Assembly: GCA_965219515.1 (NCBI GenBank)
Contig: OZ244776.1
Span: 1,240,001 to 1,304,000, forward strand
DNA from: Ilyomonas sp965219515
GTDB taxonomy: Bacteria; Bacteroidota; Bacteroidia; Chitinophagales; Chitinophagaceae
Length of the DNA: 64,000 nt
Direction: 5' to 3'
Positions within the stretch are counted from its first letter, which is position 1. Each line of letters begins with the position of its first letter. Shown here piece after piece: positions 35,183 through 43,822 of the stretch. A model generated the notes under the pieces. It saw nothing but the letters and a program-made list of their open reading frames with translations. It made no database searches and was not told where the DNA came from. The position numbers and the translations under genes are program-made.

Positions 35183-36229
35183 ATGGCACACAACATTCAT
35201 TTTAACGAACAAACAAATCAGCACAGCTTTTTTTCCGTTCAGCAAAAGCCTTGGCACGGCTTGGGGCAAATGGTAACAGATTATCCAAACAGTAAAAAGG
35301 CTTTGGAATATGCAGGCTTGGATTTCAGGGTGGAAAAGCGAACACTGTTTACCTCAAAAAAATCTTTCATTCCAGGTAGCGAGCGCTTACTCATTGATGA
35401 CTATGTGGCTACCGTAAGAACCGACACAGAAACGGTATTAGGTGTGGTGGGCAGTGGATATGAAACGGTACAAAACAGAGATGCGTTTACCTTCTTTGAT
35501 ACCATCGTAAAAGGGGAAGGCATTCTTTATGAAACTGCCGGTGCATTAGGCAGAGGAGAGCGTATTTTTATTACGGCAAAACTGCCTTCATATATCAAGG
35601 TGGGCAGAGAAGATTTAATAGGGCAATATCTTTTCCTTACTACTTCCCATGATGGTTCCGGCAGCATCACCGCAGCCTTTACACCCATCCGCATTGTGTG
35701 TAACAATACGCTCAATGTCGCGCTAAAAAACATGAGTAATGTTATTAAGATACGGCACACCAATAATGCAAAACAAAAACTGGAGCAAGCGCATTATTTA
35801 ATGGGCATTACCAATACCTTGTCCGCACAATTGGAGGAGATATTTAACAACTGGTCAAAGGTGCGCATTACTGATAAGGAAGTGTATAAGCTGATACAGC
35901 TTGCGCTTGTACCAAACAAGGAAGTATTATGCGACATCCGCAGAGGAAAAGAGGATGAACTTTCTACTCAATTTCTCAACATGTGCAAAGACGCATACCA
36001 GTATGCGATGAGCAACGAAACGCAGCAATTGGACACCACCAGAGGTACCTTATTTGGTGCTTACAATGGCGTTACCGGCTACTTCCAGAACGTGCGCAAT
36101 TATAAAACAGATGAAGCCAAACTAAAATCTCTTTTGTATGGCGGGACAAGTCAGCAACGCACGCAAAAGGCGTTTGATTTATGTGTTGATTTCTCGCGTT
36201 TTGGAGACAACGCTTTTCTACTCAATTAA
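35183..36229 (+). CDS. DUF932 phage/plasmid-like protein
   Basis: A 348-residue protein. The start MAHNIHFNEQTN, then SVQQKPWHGLGQ (W-H-x-L-G near residue 27) and the later SHDGSGSITAAFTPIRIVCNNT are the hallmarks of the DUF932/TIGR03299 family found on plasmids, phages and conjugative elements. The molecular role is not established; it is often linked to DNA metabolism of mobile elements. Complete by comparison with the usual 300-350 residues. Confidence 0.85.
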   Translation: MAHNIHFNEQTNQHSFFSVQQKPWHGLGQMVTDYPNSKKALEYAGLDFRVEKRTLFTSKKSFIPGSERLLIDDYVATVRTDTETVLGVVGSGYETVQNRDAFTFFDTIVKGEGILYETAGALGRGERIFITAKLPSYIKVGREDLIGQYLFLTTSHDGSGSITAAFTPIRIVCNNTLNVALKNMSNVIKIRHTNNAKQKLEQAHYLMGITNTLSAQLEEIFNNWSKVRITDKEVYKLIQLALVPNKEVLCDIRRGKEDELSTQFLNMCKDAYQYAMSNETQQLDTTRGTLFGAYNGVTGYFQNVRNYKTDEAKLKSLLYGGTSQQRTQKAFDLCVDFSRFGDNAFLLN

Positions 36230-36304
36230 ACATAAACGAAGGGCATGCAATAAGCGCTTACCCTTTCTTTCCAACTAACATTTAACGAATTAAAAGTAAA
36301 AGCT

Positions 36305-36616
36305 ATGACAGTAAATATTATTGATAAGGAAAAACAGCCGGTTACCCTAAATGACATCTACGAGACATGGTACAAACTAAAGACAAGATACAGAGATGCC
36401 ATTGTGCTACTAAGAAGCGGCGATAACTATTTTTCTTTTGAAGAAGACGCCGGTTTGATAACACGATTGATGCAGATGGAACATGTACCATTATGGAAAG
36501 AAAGGGAGCTCTGTATAATGCCTCATTACAATACAGATGCGTTTTTAAGTCGGGTAGTAAAAGCGGGTTACCGTGCAGCCATCTGCGAATCTTTATTTTT
36601 TAATTTTTCCCGCTGA
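36305..36616 (+). CDS. stand-alone MutS domain I-like protein
   Basis: A 103-residue protein that matches only the first domain of MutS: VTLNDIYETWYKLKTRYRDA, then SGDNYFSFEEDA (MutS: G-D-F-Y-E-x-F-x-x-D-A), a segment in place of the usual GxPxHA, and VVKAGYRAAICES (MutS: L-V-x-x-G-Y-x-V-A-I-C-E-Q). The mismatch-wedge phenylalanine region and all ATPase domains are absent. Similar free-standing proteins occur in Bacteroidota conjugative elements. Mismatch sensing is not implied; a DNA-binding or decoy role is conjecture. Confidence 0.65.
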   Translation: MTVNIIDKEKQPVTLNDIYETWYKLKTRYRDAIVLLRSGDNYFSFEEDAGLITRLMQMEHVPLWKERELCIMPHYNTDAFLSRVVKAGYRAAICESLFFNFSR

Positions 36617-36629
36617 TACAAATGGAGGT

Positions 36630-36656
36630 GGCTCTTGCTAAAAGAGCCGCTTTCTT
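36630..36656 (+). terminator. intrinsic terminator
   Basis: GGCTCTT / AAGAGCC stem at 36630-36648 with loop GCTAA, followed by GCTTTCTTTT. It closes the ssb-DUF932-MutS-like stretch. Confidence 0.7.
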
Positions 36657-36926
36657 TTACGAAAAGAAAGCGGACAAAGAAAACAGGAAGCCGGAAGACA
36701 ACCGCTGGTTGAATGGTTTGGTTTTTTCATGAAAAAGACACTGCAAGGAAAATCATATTTCTTTCATTTATTCCTCTACGAAGTTAGCCAGCGGCGCTGC
36801 TGAAGCGGCAAGGGAATTTCCGGCATAAACCGCTAAAAACCTTTTCCTACACTCCCGATTTTATTCCGTTCCTCCCTTGCCTTGATTGCGCCGGGGCTGC
36901 CTGTGTATCAAATAAATTTTAAAACT

Positions 36927-37412
36927 ATGAAAAAGATGATGACAGATGCAGCTTACATTGAAGTAGACGGAATGAAAGTGTGTGAGGTAGAAATTATTTA
37001 TAAGAGCCAGGTAAAACCGTCGCAACGACCCAAAATAACAGGCTCAAAAGAAGTGTATGAACTGCTGAAAAGAAATTGGGATGAATCGAAAATCGAATTG
37101 GTAGAACAGTTCAAGATTTTATTACTCAACAGAGCCGGCAAAGTATTAGGTATTTGTGAACTGTCTACAGGTGGAGTAACGGGAGCGATTGCCGACCCGA
37201 AAATGATTTTTGTGGCTGCTTTGAAAGCGAATGCCTGTAATATTATTTTAGCTCACAACCACCCATCAGGAAATGTAAAACCAAGCAGAGCAGATATTGA
37301 GTTGAGTAAAAAAATTAAAGAAGGGGGCAGACTGCTTGACATCGAAGTATTTGATCACTTAATAATAACAAGTGAAGGATTTTATTCTTTGGCTGATGAA
37401 GGACTGATGTAA
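36927..37412 (+). CDS. RadC-family JAB-domain protein
   Basis: A 161-residue protein: the RadC JAB domain with the metalloprotease-type signature LAHNHPSGNVKPSRADIEL (H-x-H-P-S-G and aspartate) near residues 107-126 and an upstream glutamate in GKVLGICELS. The N-terminal HhH region of chromosomal RadC is missing, as in most mobile-element RadC copies. The start at 36927 (MKKMMTDAAY) is preferred over a TTG at 36882. Role in DNA repair is disputed; element copies may process DNA or ubiquitin-like tags. It is preceded by a 270-base gap holding a terminator. Confidence 0.87.
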   Translation: MKKMMTDAAYIEVDGMKVCEVEIIYKSQVKPSQRPKITGSKEVYELLKRNWDESKIELVEQFKILLLNRAGKVLGICELSTGGVTGAIADPKMIFVAALKANACNIILAHNHPSGNVKPSRADIELSKKIKEGGRLLDIEVFDHLIITSEGFYSLADEGLM

Positions 37413-37415
37413 ACA

Positions 37416-37460
37416 AAAGCAGCCAGCTTTAATTAATTGTTTAGAGCTGGCTGCTTTATT
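37416..37460. terminator. bidirectional intrinsic terminator
   Basis: A 13-bp perfect stem, AAAGCAGCCAGCT (37416-37428) and AGCTGGCTGCTTT (37445-37457), between the converging radC-like gene and the minus-strand gene at 37483. A-rich and T-rich flanks allow termination in both directions. Confidence 0.8.
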
Positions 37461-37482
37461 CTTGTTTTCAAACAATAGAAGT

Positions 37483-37773
37483 CTATTGTTTCGTGGACAA
37501 AGCAGCCAGTTTGCTGTTCATCTCCTGCAAGCCAGCTTTGTTCAATAATTCATCCGATAAAGTGCTTAACTCTGTTAGCGTTTCTTTCTTTGCGATACCA
37601 ATGATACTTTGCTCGCCGGTTGCTTCTTGATTTGCCAAGCCAAGTTCAATCACCTTCGTTAATAACAGCACATTCTTTCTGGATAAGTTCAAAACAATCT
37701 TAACCGGCTCATTCATACCCGGAGAAAGTAGCAACGTTTCATATACAATACCGATGTCTTTTGTTGATAGCAT
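37483..37773 (-). CDS. hypothetical protein of the mobilisable island
   Basis: A 96-residue protein starting MLSTKDIGIVYETLLLSPGM, with a helical C-terminal half (ELSTLSDELLNKAGLQEMNSK). No motif I recognise. It is the only minus-strand gene in this part of the island and is transcribed divergently from the primase-like gene, with a palindrome in the gap between them (37839-37863). A small regulator is possible, but there is no HTH. Confidence 0.55.
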   Translation of the reverse strand: MLSTKDIGIVYETLLLSPGMNEPVKIVLNLSRKNVLLLTKVIELGLANQEATGEQSIIGIAKKETLTELSTLSDELLNKAGLQEMNSKLAALSTKQ

Positions 37774-37838
37774 AATCTTAATTTTTAATACTCAAAATCA
37801 TTTTCACGCCGATAAAAATATAGTGGAATAACATGCTT

Positions 37839-37863
37839 ATCCTATTCAATTTTTGAATAGGAT
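37839..37863. promoter_or_regulatory. 11-bp perfect inverted repeat between divergent genes
   Basis: ATCCTATTCAA - TTT - TTGAATAGGAT, 66 bases upstream of the minus-strand gene and 66 bases before the primase-like gene. The three-base loop makes it more likely a DNA operator or RNA hairpin than a terminator (no T-run). Could be an operator shared by both genes. Confidence 0.5.
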
Positions 37864-37928
37864 GTTGTGCTTCCTCTCTTCTACTTTCACACCTGTTATT
37901 CTGATTCGTGAACAAGAAAAAGTAAAGT

Positions 37929-38837
37929 ATGAACATCAGCAGCAAAGTGCTTTCCTATGAGGAAGCAAAGAACATTGACATCGTAGATTATTTAAAAGAA
38001 TTGGGTTTTGAACCGGCAAGAATCAGCCGGCAGCATTACTGGTATTTATCGCCACTGCGCAACGAGCGAACGGCTTCTTTTAAAGTTAATAAAGACATGA
38101 ACCGATGGTACGATTTCGGAGAAGGAAGGGGAGGCAACTTAATTGACTTTGGCGTTCTGTGCTTCAAGTGCTCAACAGGTGAATTTTTACAGAAGTTGTG
38201 GGTCAAGAATTCCATTAATAAACCCCTTACAAAAATTGAATCAAAGAAAGAAAATGGAGAAGAATCAATCCGAATAATAGGAGTGAAAAGCATTAATTCG
38301 CTCTTGTTAATTTCTTACTTAAAAAGGAGAAAAATCGATATTGATATTGCCCGCAAATGGTGCAAAGAAATCGCCTTCACGCTGCACCAAAAAAGGTATT
38401 ATGCAATCGGCTTTGTAAACGATTCTGGCGGCTATGAATTACGTAATGAATTTTTTAAGGGAAGCAGCCAGCCAAAGAACATCACAACCATTGATAACAA
38501 GAGCGAAACATTATCCATTTTTGAAGGCTTTTTTGACTTTCTTTCCTTTCAAACCATTTGCAGGGATTCAAAAGAAGCATCTCAAAATTTTGTCATCCTT
38601 AACTCACTTTCATTTCTTCAAAAAATCGAATCTCATATAACCAATTACAAGGAAGTAAATCTGTTTCTTGACCGTGATACAAAAGGACAAAAAGGCACCT
38701 GCAGCCTGCTTTCTTTGGGAAGCCATGTTATAGACAAAAGCTACCTGTATCAACACTATAAAGATTTCAATGATTGGCTGACGCACTTTGGGTTGTCCCA
38801 TTCATCATTAATTAAAGGCAATTGCTATAACCAGTAG
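37929..38837 (+). CDS. primase-like protein with CHC2-type and Toprim domains
   Basis: A 302-residue protein. The N-terminal domain resembles the primase zinc-ribbon region (YLKELGFEPARISRQHYWYLSPLRNERTASFKV is its core; WYDFGEGRGGNLIDF follows), but most zinc cysteines are replaced, as in other mobile-element relatives. The C-terminal domain contains a Toprim-like aspartate pair (LFLDRDTKGQKG, near residue 242) after the segment LSIFEGFFDFLSF (conserved E). These proteins prime complementary-strand synthesis of transferred DNA. It lies directly upstream of the mob genes. Confidence 0.78.
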   Translation: MNISSKVLSYEEAKNIDIVDYLKELGFEPARISRQHYWYLSPLRNERTASFKVNKDMNRWYDFGEGRGGNLIDFGVLCFKCSTGEFLQKLWVKNSINKPLTKIESKKENGEESIRIIGVKSINSLLLISYLKRRKIDIDIARKWCKEIAFTLHQKRYYAIGFVNDSGGYELRNEFFKGSSQPKNITTIDNKSETLSIFEGFFDFLSFQTICRDSKEASQNFVILNSLSFLQKIESHITNYKEVNLFLDRDTKGQKGTCSLLSLGSHVIDKSYLYQHYKDFNDWLTHFGLSHSSLIKGNCYNQ

Positions 38838-39066
38838 TAAAGCCTATAAAGCAAAATCAGGCTTCTTATACGCTAATGAAGAGTTTACGAGCGATTGTAT
38901 ACAACGTATATAAAAGACGGTTCAAAGAGCGCAAGATTACCTCGTTTCCACGCAATCTGCCAGAAGTACGGTTGTATCACGCAACCGGATTTAAGCCCGC
39001 CTTACACTTCGAAGTCGTCAGGCGTATAAACACTTAAAGATTCGATAGACCACAAAAAGAAAAGTT
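38838..39066. other. candidate oriT region upstream of mobC
   Basis: 229 non-coding bases with short inverted repeats: GTATAC/GTATAT words near 38897-38912, TACGGTTGTATCACGCAACCG (38969 onward, arms CGGTTG/CAACCG) and ACTTCGAAGT (39007-39016). On the minus strand ATCTTGCGC (38930-38938) resembles the nic core of MOBP-type origins. Position next to mobC and the relaxase is where oriT is usually found. The nick site itself is inference. Confidence 0.4.
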
Positions 39067-39456
39067 ATGAATGAGGTAAAAAAGAATCATTCCAAATGGC
39101 TGCATATACGGCTTACCGAAGAAGAGTATGACAATATTCATAAGAAGTTTAAAACTTCTACCTGCCGCAAACTAAGCGAATATGCAAGGCGTGTATTGCT
39201 GGATAAAAGGATAACCATCAACACGCGGAATCAGTCGCTTGACGACTTTATGGCAGAGATGATTCGATTAAGAAATGAACTGAATAGTATCGGTAACAAC
39301 ATCAATGAGGCAGTAAAAAAGCTTAACACATTACAAAAAATAGATGAATTTAAAACATGGCTGATACTGCTTGAAACAACAAGAAAAACACTGCTTGAAA
39401 AAATCGATAACATCAAACAAAAAATATCTCAAATTTCAGACAAATGGTTGCAATAG
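39067..39456 (+). CDS. mobC: MobC-type relaxosome accessory protein
   Basis: A 129-residue protein. Ribbon-helix-helix-like N-terminus (WLHIRLTEEEYDNIHKKF, residues 11-28, and KLSEYARRVLLDKRI), then the MobC core LDDFMAEMIRLRNELNSIGNNINEAVKKLN. MobC helps open the DNA at oriT for the relaxase. It overlaps the relaxase start by 13 bases, indicating translational coupling. Confidence 0.87.
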   Translation: MNEVKKNHSKWLHIRLTEEEYDNIHKKFKTSTCRKLSEYARRVLLDKRITINTRNQSLDDFMAEMIRLRNELNSIGNNINEAVKKLNTLQKIDEFKTWLILLETTRKTLLEKIDNIKQKISQISDKWLQ

Positions 39457-40691
39457 TTCATAACAGCGGAAGCCTTAGAAATGCGCTCCATTACAATGAA
39501 AACAAAGTGAAACAAAAAGTTGCTGAATGCATCCATTCGGCGAACTATCTAAAGGACACAGAATTGCTTTCTTTAATAGACAAAATAACCCGTATGGAAA
39601 AGCTTACAATGCTCAATCAACAAACGAAAATAAACAGTGTTCACATCTCGCTAAATTTTGATCCTGCAGAGAAATTAAGCAAGGATGTTTTAAAAGAAAT
39701 AGCAGAAGTATATATGCAAAAAATTGGCTTCGGCGAACAGCCTTATTTGGTATATCAGCATCACGATGCCGGGCACCCGCATTTACATATTGTTACTACG
39801 AACATTAAGGAAAACGGAAAACGTATTGAACTGCACAACTTAGGACAGAACCAATCTATGAAAGCCAGTAAGGAAATAGAGAAAGAATTCAATTTAGTGA
39901 AGGCACTCAGCAAGTCACGTTTGCAGTATGAATTGAAGCCGGTGGATGCGCAAAAAGTACAATATGGCAAAAGCGAAACTAAACGGGCGATTACAAATGT
40001 ATTGGATGCTGTACTGCCTCATTATAAATACACCTCCCTTGCGGAATTAAATGCAATACTAAGACAGTACAATGTAGTGGCAGACAGAGGAAGTGAACAG
40101 TCAAGAATTTATAAGAATGAAGGATTGGTTTACCGCATACTGAATGAACGTGGTGAAAAGATTGGAGTACCCATCAAAGCAAGTCTCATATATAACAAGC
40201 CAACGCTCCAATCCATTCAGGCAAGATTCGCACAAAATGAGGCAGCGAGACAACGGCACAAGCAAAGAGCAAAGAATGCGGTTGATCTTTCATTTGCAAA
40301 GCATCCATTACAAAATATAAACAGTCTGCAACAATCGTTAATAAAGGAAAGAATTCAACTTATTCTCAGACAAAATGACAAAGGCATTATCTATGGATTG
40401 ACCTATATAGACAATCACACTAAATGTGTCTTTAATGGCAGTGATTTAGGCAAACAATATAGTGCCAACGCCATCCAACTAAGATGTAATGGGGAGGTTG
40501 TAGCTATTGAGCAACTCAAGCAATCATTACAGGCGTATCAGCAAGTTTTAAATTCACCCAATGCTATTCCCATTTCAACAAAACCGGTATCGGATATTTT
40601 ACAAGCTTTAATAGAAAATGAAAATCAGTCGGTTGCTTACGAATTAAAGCAAGATCAAAAACGCAAACGGAAGAAACAAAATCAAAATTGA
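39444..40691 (+). CDS. relaxase/mobilisation nuclease
   Basis: A 415-residue protein with a Relaxase (MOBP-type) domain in residues 1-250. The tyrosine-bearing region is near the N-terminus (GSLRNALHYNENKV, tyrosine 17), and the metal-binding three-histidine motif is QHHDAGHPHLHIV near residues 109-121. Conserved SVHISLNFDP precedes it. The enzyme nicks oriT and carries the strand to the recipient. Followed after 22 bases by the coupling protein. The C-terminal 150 residues are basic and specific to this Bacteroidota group. Confidence 0.92.
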   Translation: MVAIVHNSGSLRNALHYNENKVKQKVAECIHSANYLKDTELLSLIDKITRMEKLTMLNQQTKINSVHISLNFDPAEKLSKDVLKEIAEVYMQKIGFGEQPYLVYQHHDAGHPHLHIVTTNIKENGKRIELHNLGQNQSMKASKEIEKEFNLVKALSKSRLQYELKPVDAQKVQYGKSETKRAITNVLDAVLPHYKYTSLAELNAILRQYNVVADRGSEQSRIYKNEGLVYRILNERGEKIGVPIKASLIYNKPTLQSIQARFAQNEAARQRHKQRAKNAVDLSFAKHPLQNINSLQQSLIKERIQLILRQNDKGIIYGLTYIDNHTKCVFNGSDLGKQYSANAIQLRCNGEVVAIEQLKQSLQAYQQVLNSPNAIPISTKPVSDILQALIENENQSVAYELKQDQKRKRKKQNQN

Positions 40692-40713
40692 TTATTCAAT
40701 AAATAGTATAGTA

Positions 40714-42699
40714 ATGTCAATGAACACAGGTGAGAATGAACAGGGATTGAGGAAGGTAATTGATTTAACGAGGATGATCAGTATAATGTTGCTCCTACTG
40801 CATTGCTACTTTTATTGCTATACCGCATTCAGGCAGTGGAATTTTACGGCACCTTTTGCAGACAGAATATTGGGAAATTTTGCTCAAACGGGGTTGTTTA
40901 CTTCCTTCCATAAGTCAAAGTGGATTGCAGCAGCTTTCTTACTCCTTTCACTTATTGGGGTAAAAGGTCGCAAGAGTGAAAAAATGAGCTATAAAAAAGC
41001 TTTTATTTGCTTTATTACAGGCGTTATAATCTATACGTTCAGCGCACTTTGTTTTACGCTATTTAGCTCCACTACCACCCAGGCAATTACATATATTACT
41101 ACTACTGCTATTGGCTATATTCTGATGCTTACCGGTGGCGGTTTACTCACAAGAATCATCAAAGTAAAATTATCAACGGATGTCTTCAACAAATTAAATG
41201 AAACCTTCCCTCAGGAGGAGCGGCAAATAAAGAATGAATACTCTATTAACCTGCCGGCGATATATAATTTGAAAGGAAAAAAACGCAATAGTTGGATCAA
41301 CTTCATCAACCCAATGCGTGGCTTGCTAATCATGGGTTCACCTGGTTCCGGCAAATCTTATTTTATCATCCATAACATTATCCGGCAGCACATAGAAAAA
41401 GGCTTTAGTATGTTCATCTACGACTTTAAATATGATGACCTTACACGCATTGCTTACAACCACTTCTTAAGGCATAGAAAGGTTTATAGTATAGAACCTA
41501 AGTTTTACATTATCAACTTTGATGATCTCAGCCGCTGCCATCGCTGTAATCCGCTACATCCAGCAGGCATGAAAGATATTACGGATGCAGTAGAATCGGC
41601 GCGTACTATTCTTTTGGGGTTAAACCGTTCCTGGATGAAGAAACAGGGTGAGTTTTTTATTGAATCACCCATCAATTTTGTTACAGCCATCATCTGGTAT
41701 CTTCGCAGATACAGAAACGGCGAATACTGCACCCTTCCGCATGTGATTGAACTGATGCAGACAGACCATGATAAACTGTTTACAATACTCAGAACAGAGC
41801 TGGAGATAGAAGCCTATATCAATCCATTTATCTCGGCTTATTTAAGTAATTCCATGGAGCAGTTGGAAGGTCAGATTGATGCTGCTAAAATCGGTATGGC
41901 ACGGCTCGCTTCGCCTGTTTTGTACTATGTGATGACGGGCAATGATTTTACATTAGACATCAATAATTCTGCAGCCCCAAAGATTGTTTGCCTGGCTAAT
42001 AATCCTCAGAAGCAGGAAGTATATGGTGCCGTGCTTTCGCTCTATATTTCCCGCATGACAAAACTGGTAAATCAACGGGACAAATTAAAGAGCAGTCTTG
42101 TATTTGATGAGTTTCCGACCATCTTTTTCAAGGGCATTGATAATCTGATTGCTACTGCCCGCTCTAACAAGGTGGCTACTACTATTGCCGTCCAAGATTA
42201 CAGTCAACTGAAAAATGAATATTCCCGCGAACAGGCAGAAGTGATTATGAATATTATGGGAAATGTAATTTCCGGACAGGTAAGTGGCGACACAGCTAAG
42301 TTTTTATCTGAAAAATTTGGGCGCATTCTTCAGGATAAAGAAAGTATTTCTATTAACGCGAGTGATACTTCTGTAAGCCGTTCCAAACAATTAGAACAGG
42401 CAGTGCCTCCTTCTGTTATTTCAGGGTTATCGAGTGGAGAGTTTGTTGGCATTGTTGCAGATAATCCAGATACCGTTATTGAATTAAAAGCTTTTCATTG
42501 CAAGGTGGTGAACGACCATAAAGCATTAGGAAAAGAAGCGGCTGCTTATCAGCCAATACCAGCTTTTAAGCACGTGGATGATGCAGTTGTACAACGCAAT
42601 TATCAGCAGATAAAACAAGATGTGCAGGATATTGTAGAGAGTGAAATGGAAAGCATTTTGAATGATCCAACGAAAAGCCATTTGATAATATCTAAATAA
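40714..42699 (+). CDS. type IV coupling protein (TraG/VirD4-like)
   Basis: A 661-residue ATPase. Four hydrophobic segments in residues 15-160 anchor it in the inner membrane. Walker A GSPGSGKS is near residue 208 and Walker B LVFDEFPT near 464, with TARSNKVATTIAVQDYSQL after it, as in TraG/TraD proteins. It docks the relaxosome to a type IV secretion channel. No tra channel genes are in the window, so the island needs a helper element. Ends 30 bases before a converging ImmA gene. Confidence 0.9.
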   Translation: MSMNTGENEQGLRKVIDLTRMISIMLLLLHCYFYCYTAFRQWNFTAPFADRILGNFAQTGLFTSFHKSKWIAAAFLLLSLIGVKGRKSEKMSYKKAFICFITGVIIYTFSALCFTLFSSTTTQAITYITTTAIGYILMLTGGGLLTRIIKVKLSTDVFNKLNETFPQEERQIKNEYSINLPAIYNLKGKKRNSWINFINPMRGLLIMGSPGSGKSYFIIHNIIRQHIEKGFSMFIYDFKYDDLTRIAYNHFLRHRKVYSIEPKFYIINFDDLSRCHRCNPLHPAGMKDITDAVESARTILLGLNRSWMKKQGEFFIESPINFVTAIIWYLRRYRNGEYCTLPHVIELMQTDHDKLFTILRTELEIEAYINPFISAYLSNSMEQLEGQIDAAKIGMARLASPVLYYVMTGNDFTLDINNSAAPKIVCLANNPQKQEVYGAVLSLYISRMTKLVNQRDKLKSSLVFDEFPTIFFKGIDNLIATARSNKVATTIAVQDYSQLKNEYSREQAEVIMNIMGNVISGQVSGDTAKFLSEKFGRILQDKESISINASDTSVSRSKQLEQAVPPSVISGLSSGEFVGIVADNPDTVIELKAFHCKVVNDHKALGKEAAAYQPIPAFKHVDDAVVQRNYQQIKQDVQDIVESEMESILNDPTKSHLIISK

Positions 42700-42728
42700 C
42701 CTTCATAAATTTACAATTCAACAATTCT

Positions 42729-43328
42729 TTAATGATAGCTTCTTTGAATCAATACACCTGAGATATTTAAACGATAGTTTACCATTTCAATGCTGGCATT
42801 ATAATAATCTGATATTTGCTGTTCGATAAAATTCCTTTTTAAAGCCCATTGCAGTCCAGGTCTTGTTATTTGCAAGCATCCACCGAAATATTTTGCTTCT
42901 TGCTCTTGTTCTTTATTAAAATAATGCAATCCGGTTAAAAAACAAAGTCTTGCAGCTTCTCCAGAAATTTCATGCCGTAATATTACATGTGCAAGTTCAT
43001 GCATTAAATTGCTTTGTTGCCTTTTTGTAGAATGACAGTTATTACGAATAATAAATTTGTCATTGTCTTCGTTTGCCATCCACATTGCAGAGAACTTAGA
43101 AGTGTCACGAAGAGTTGTCAGGAAACTATCTGGCAAATCATTTTCAAAATCATCTACTGCCGCTATAGGTATATCAAGATGCTTTGCCAAATCAAATGCA
43201 TCTAAAGGACTAAATTTAGAGATATTTAATTCCTCTCTATATTGTTCTGCTAACTTCTCAGCTTTTGCTTTAAAACCATATTTAAAAACAAAATTACTTG
43301 GCATCTTTTTTAAATTTCGTAAAGGCAA
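42729..43328 (-). CDS. ImmA/IrrE-family metallopeptidase
   Basis: A 199-residue protein. The zinc peptidase motif H-E-L-A-H-V-I-L-R-H-E is near residue 89, and the third ligand is probably a glutamate in EQEQEAKYFGG. Members cleave XRE-family repressors under stress. It overlaps the upstream XRE gene by 35 bases on the same strand, the classic repressor/protease arrangement of mobile elements and prophages. Length is normal for the family. Confidence 0.88.
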   Translation of the reverse strand: MPLRNLKKMPSNFVFKYGFKAKAEKLAEQYREELNISKFSPLDAFDLAKHLDIPIAAVDDFENDLPDSFLTTLRDTSKFSAMWMANEDNDKFIIRNNCHSTKRQQSNLMHELAHVILRHEISGEAARLCFLTGLHYFNKEQEQEAKYFGGCLQITRPGLQWALKRNFIEQQISDYYNASIEMVNYRLNISGVLIQRSYH

Positions 43329-43647
43329 CGTTCACCATTGCAATCATGGCATTGATCGTTTCTAAATCAAGTTCTTGACTTGACCGAAGCTGATAAACAA
43401 TTTTATCTTTTTCTGACAAATCAGATGAATGTATTTTTTTTCCTGCAATAAATGTATCGGTTGAGACTCCCAACCATTTACATACTTTGATAAATGTTTC
43501 AACGTCTGGTAAGTTACCTTGTTCTATTCTTGATAAAGTAGCAGAGCTTACACCACCGATTTCCGTTGCGGTTTCCCGTAGTCCTTTGTTTCCCCTTTTT
43601 GTCTTGATGGCACTCCCTAATAAATCAACATTTAATGTGGATGACAT
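43294..43647 (-). CDS. XRE-family repressor paired with ImmA
   Basis: A 117-residue protein. HTH_3 domain in residues 10-65 (LRETATEIGGVSSATLSRIE and FIKVCKWLGVSTDTFI), then a short helical tail. The start at 43647 (MSSTLNVDLLG) is preferred over a start at 43692, which would add 15 residues reading through the likely promoter. A 17-bp palindrome lies 62 bases upstream at 43709-43725, a candidate operator. On the other side of it, the CBASS genes start in the opposite direction, so this repressor may also act on them. Confidence 0.85.
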   Translation of the reverse strand: MSSTLNVDLLGSAIKTKRGNKGLRETATEIGGVSSATLSRIEQGNLPDVETFIKVCKWLGVSTDTFIAGKKIHSSDLSEKDKIVYQLRSSQELDLETINAMIAMVNVAFTKFKKDAK

Positions 43648-43708
43648 GTTGATAAGTTTTATTAATGTAACAGCGTTTAGTTTGTAATACAATTACTAAT
43701 TTTGGATC

Positions 43709-43725
43709 ATAAGACAGTGTCTTAT
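43709..43725. promoter_or_regulatory. candidate operator palindrome
   Basis: ATAAGACA-G-TGTCTTAT, a perfect 8-bp inverted repeat with a one-base centre, between the divergent XRE/ImmA and CBASS transcription units. Flanked by the partly repeated words ATTACTAAT and ATTACTAATA. Its shape fits an XRE dimer site. 62 bases from the XRE start and 98 from the CapV start. Confidence 0.6.
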
Positions 43726-43822
43726 TACTAATACAATGCTAAGGCAAAATTTTAATATACACAATAACATTTTCAACCCTGCGGGCTTGCTGTGAATAGT
43801 AAGCTTAAGGATTTAGTTTATA

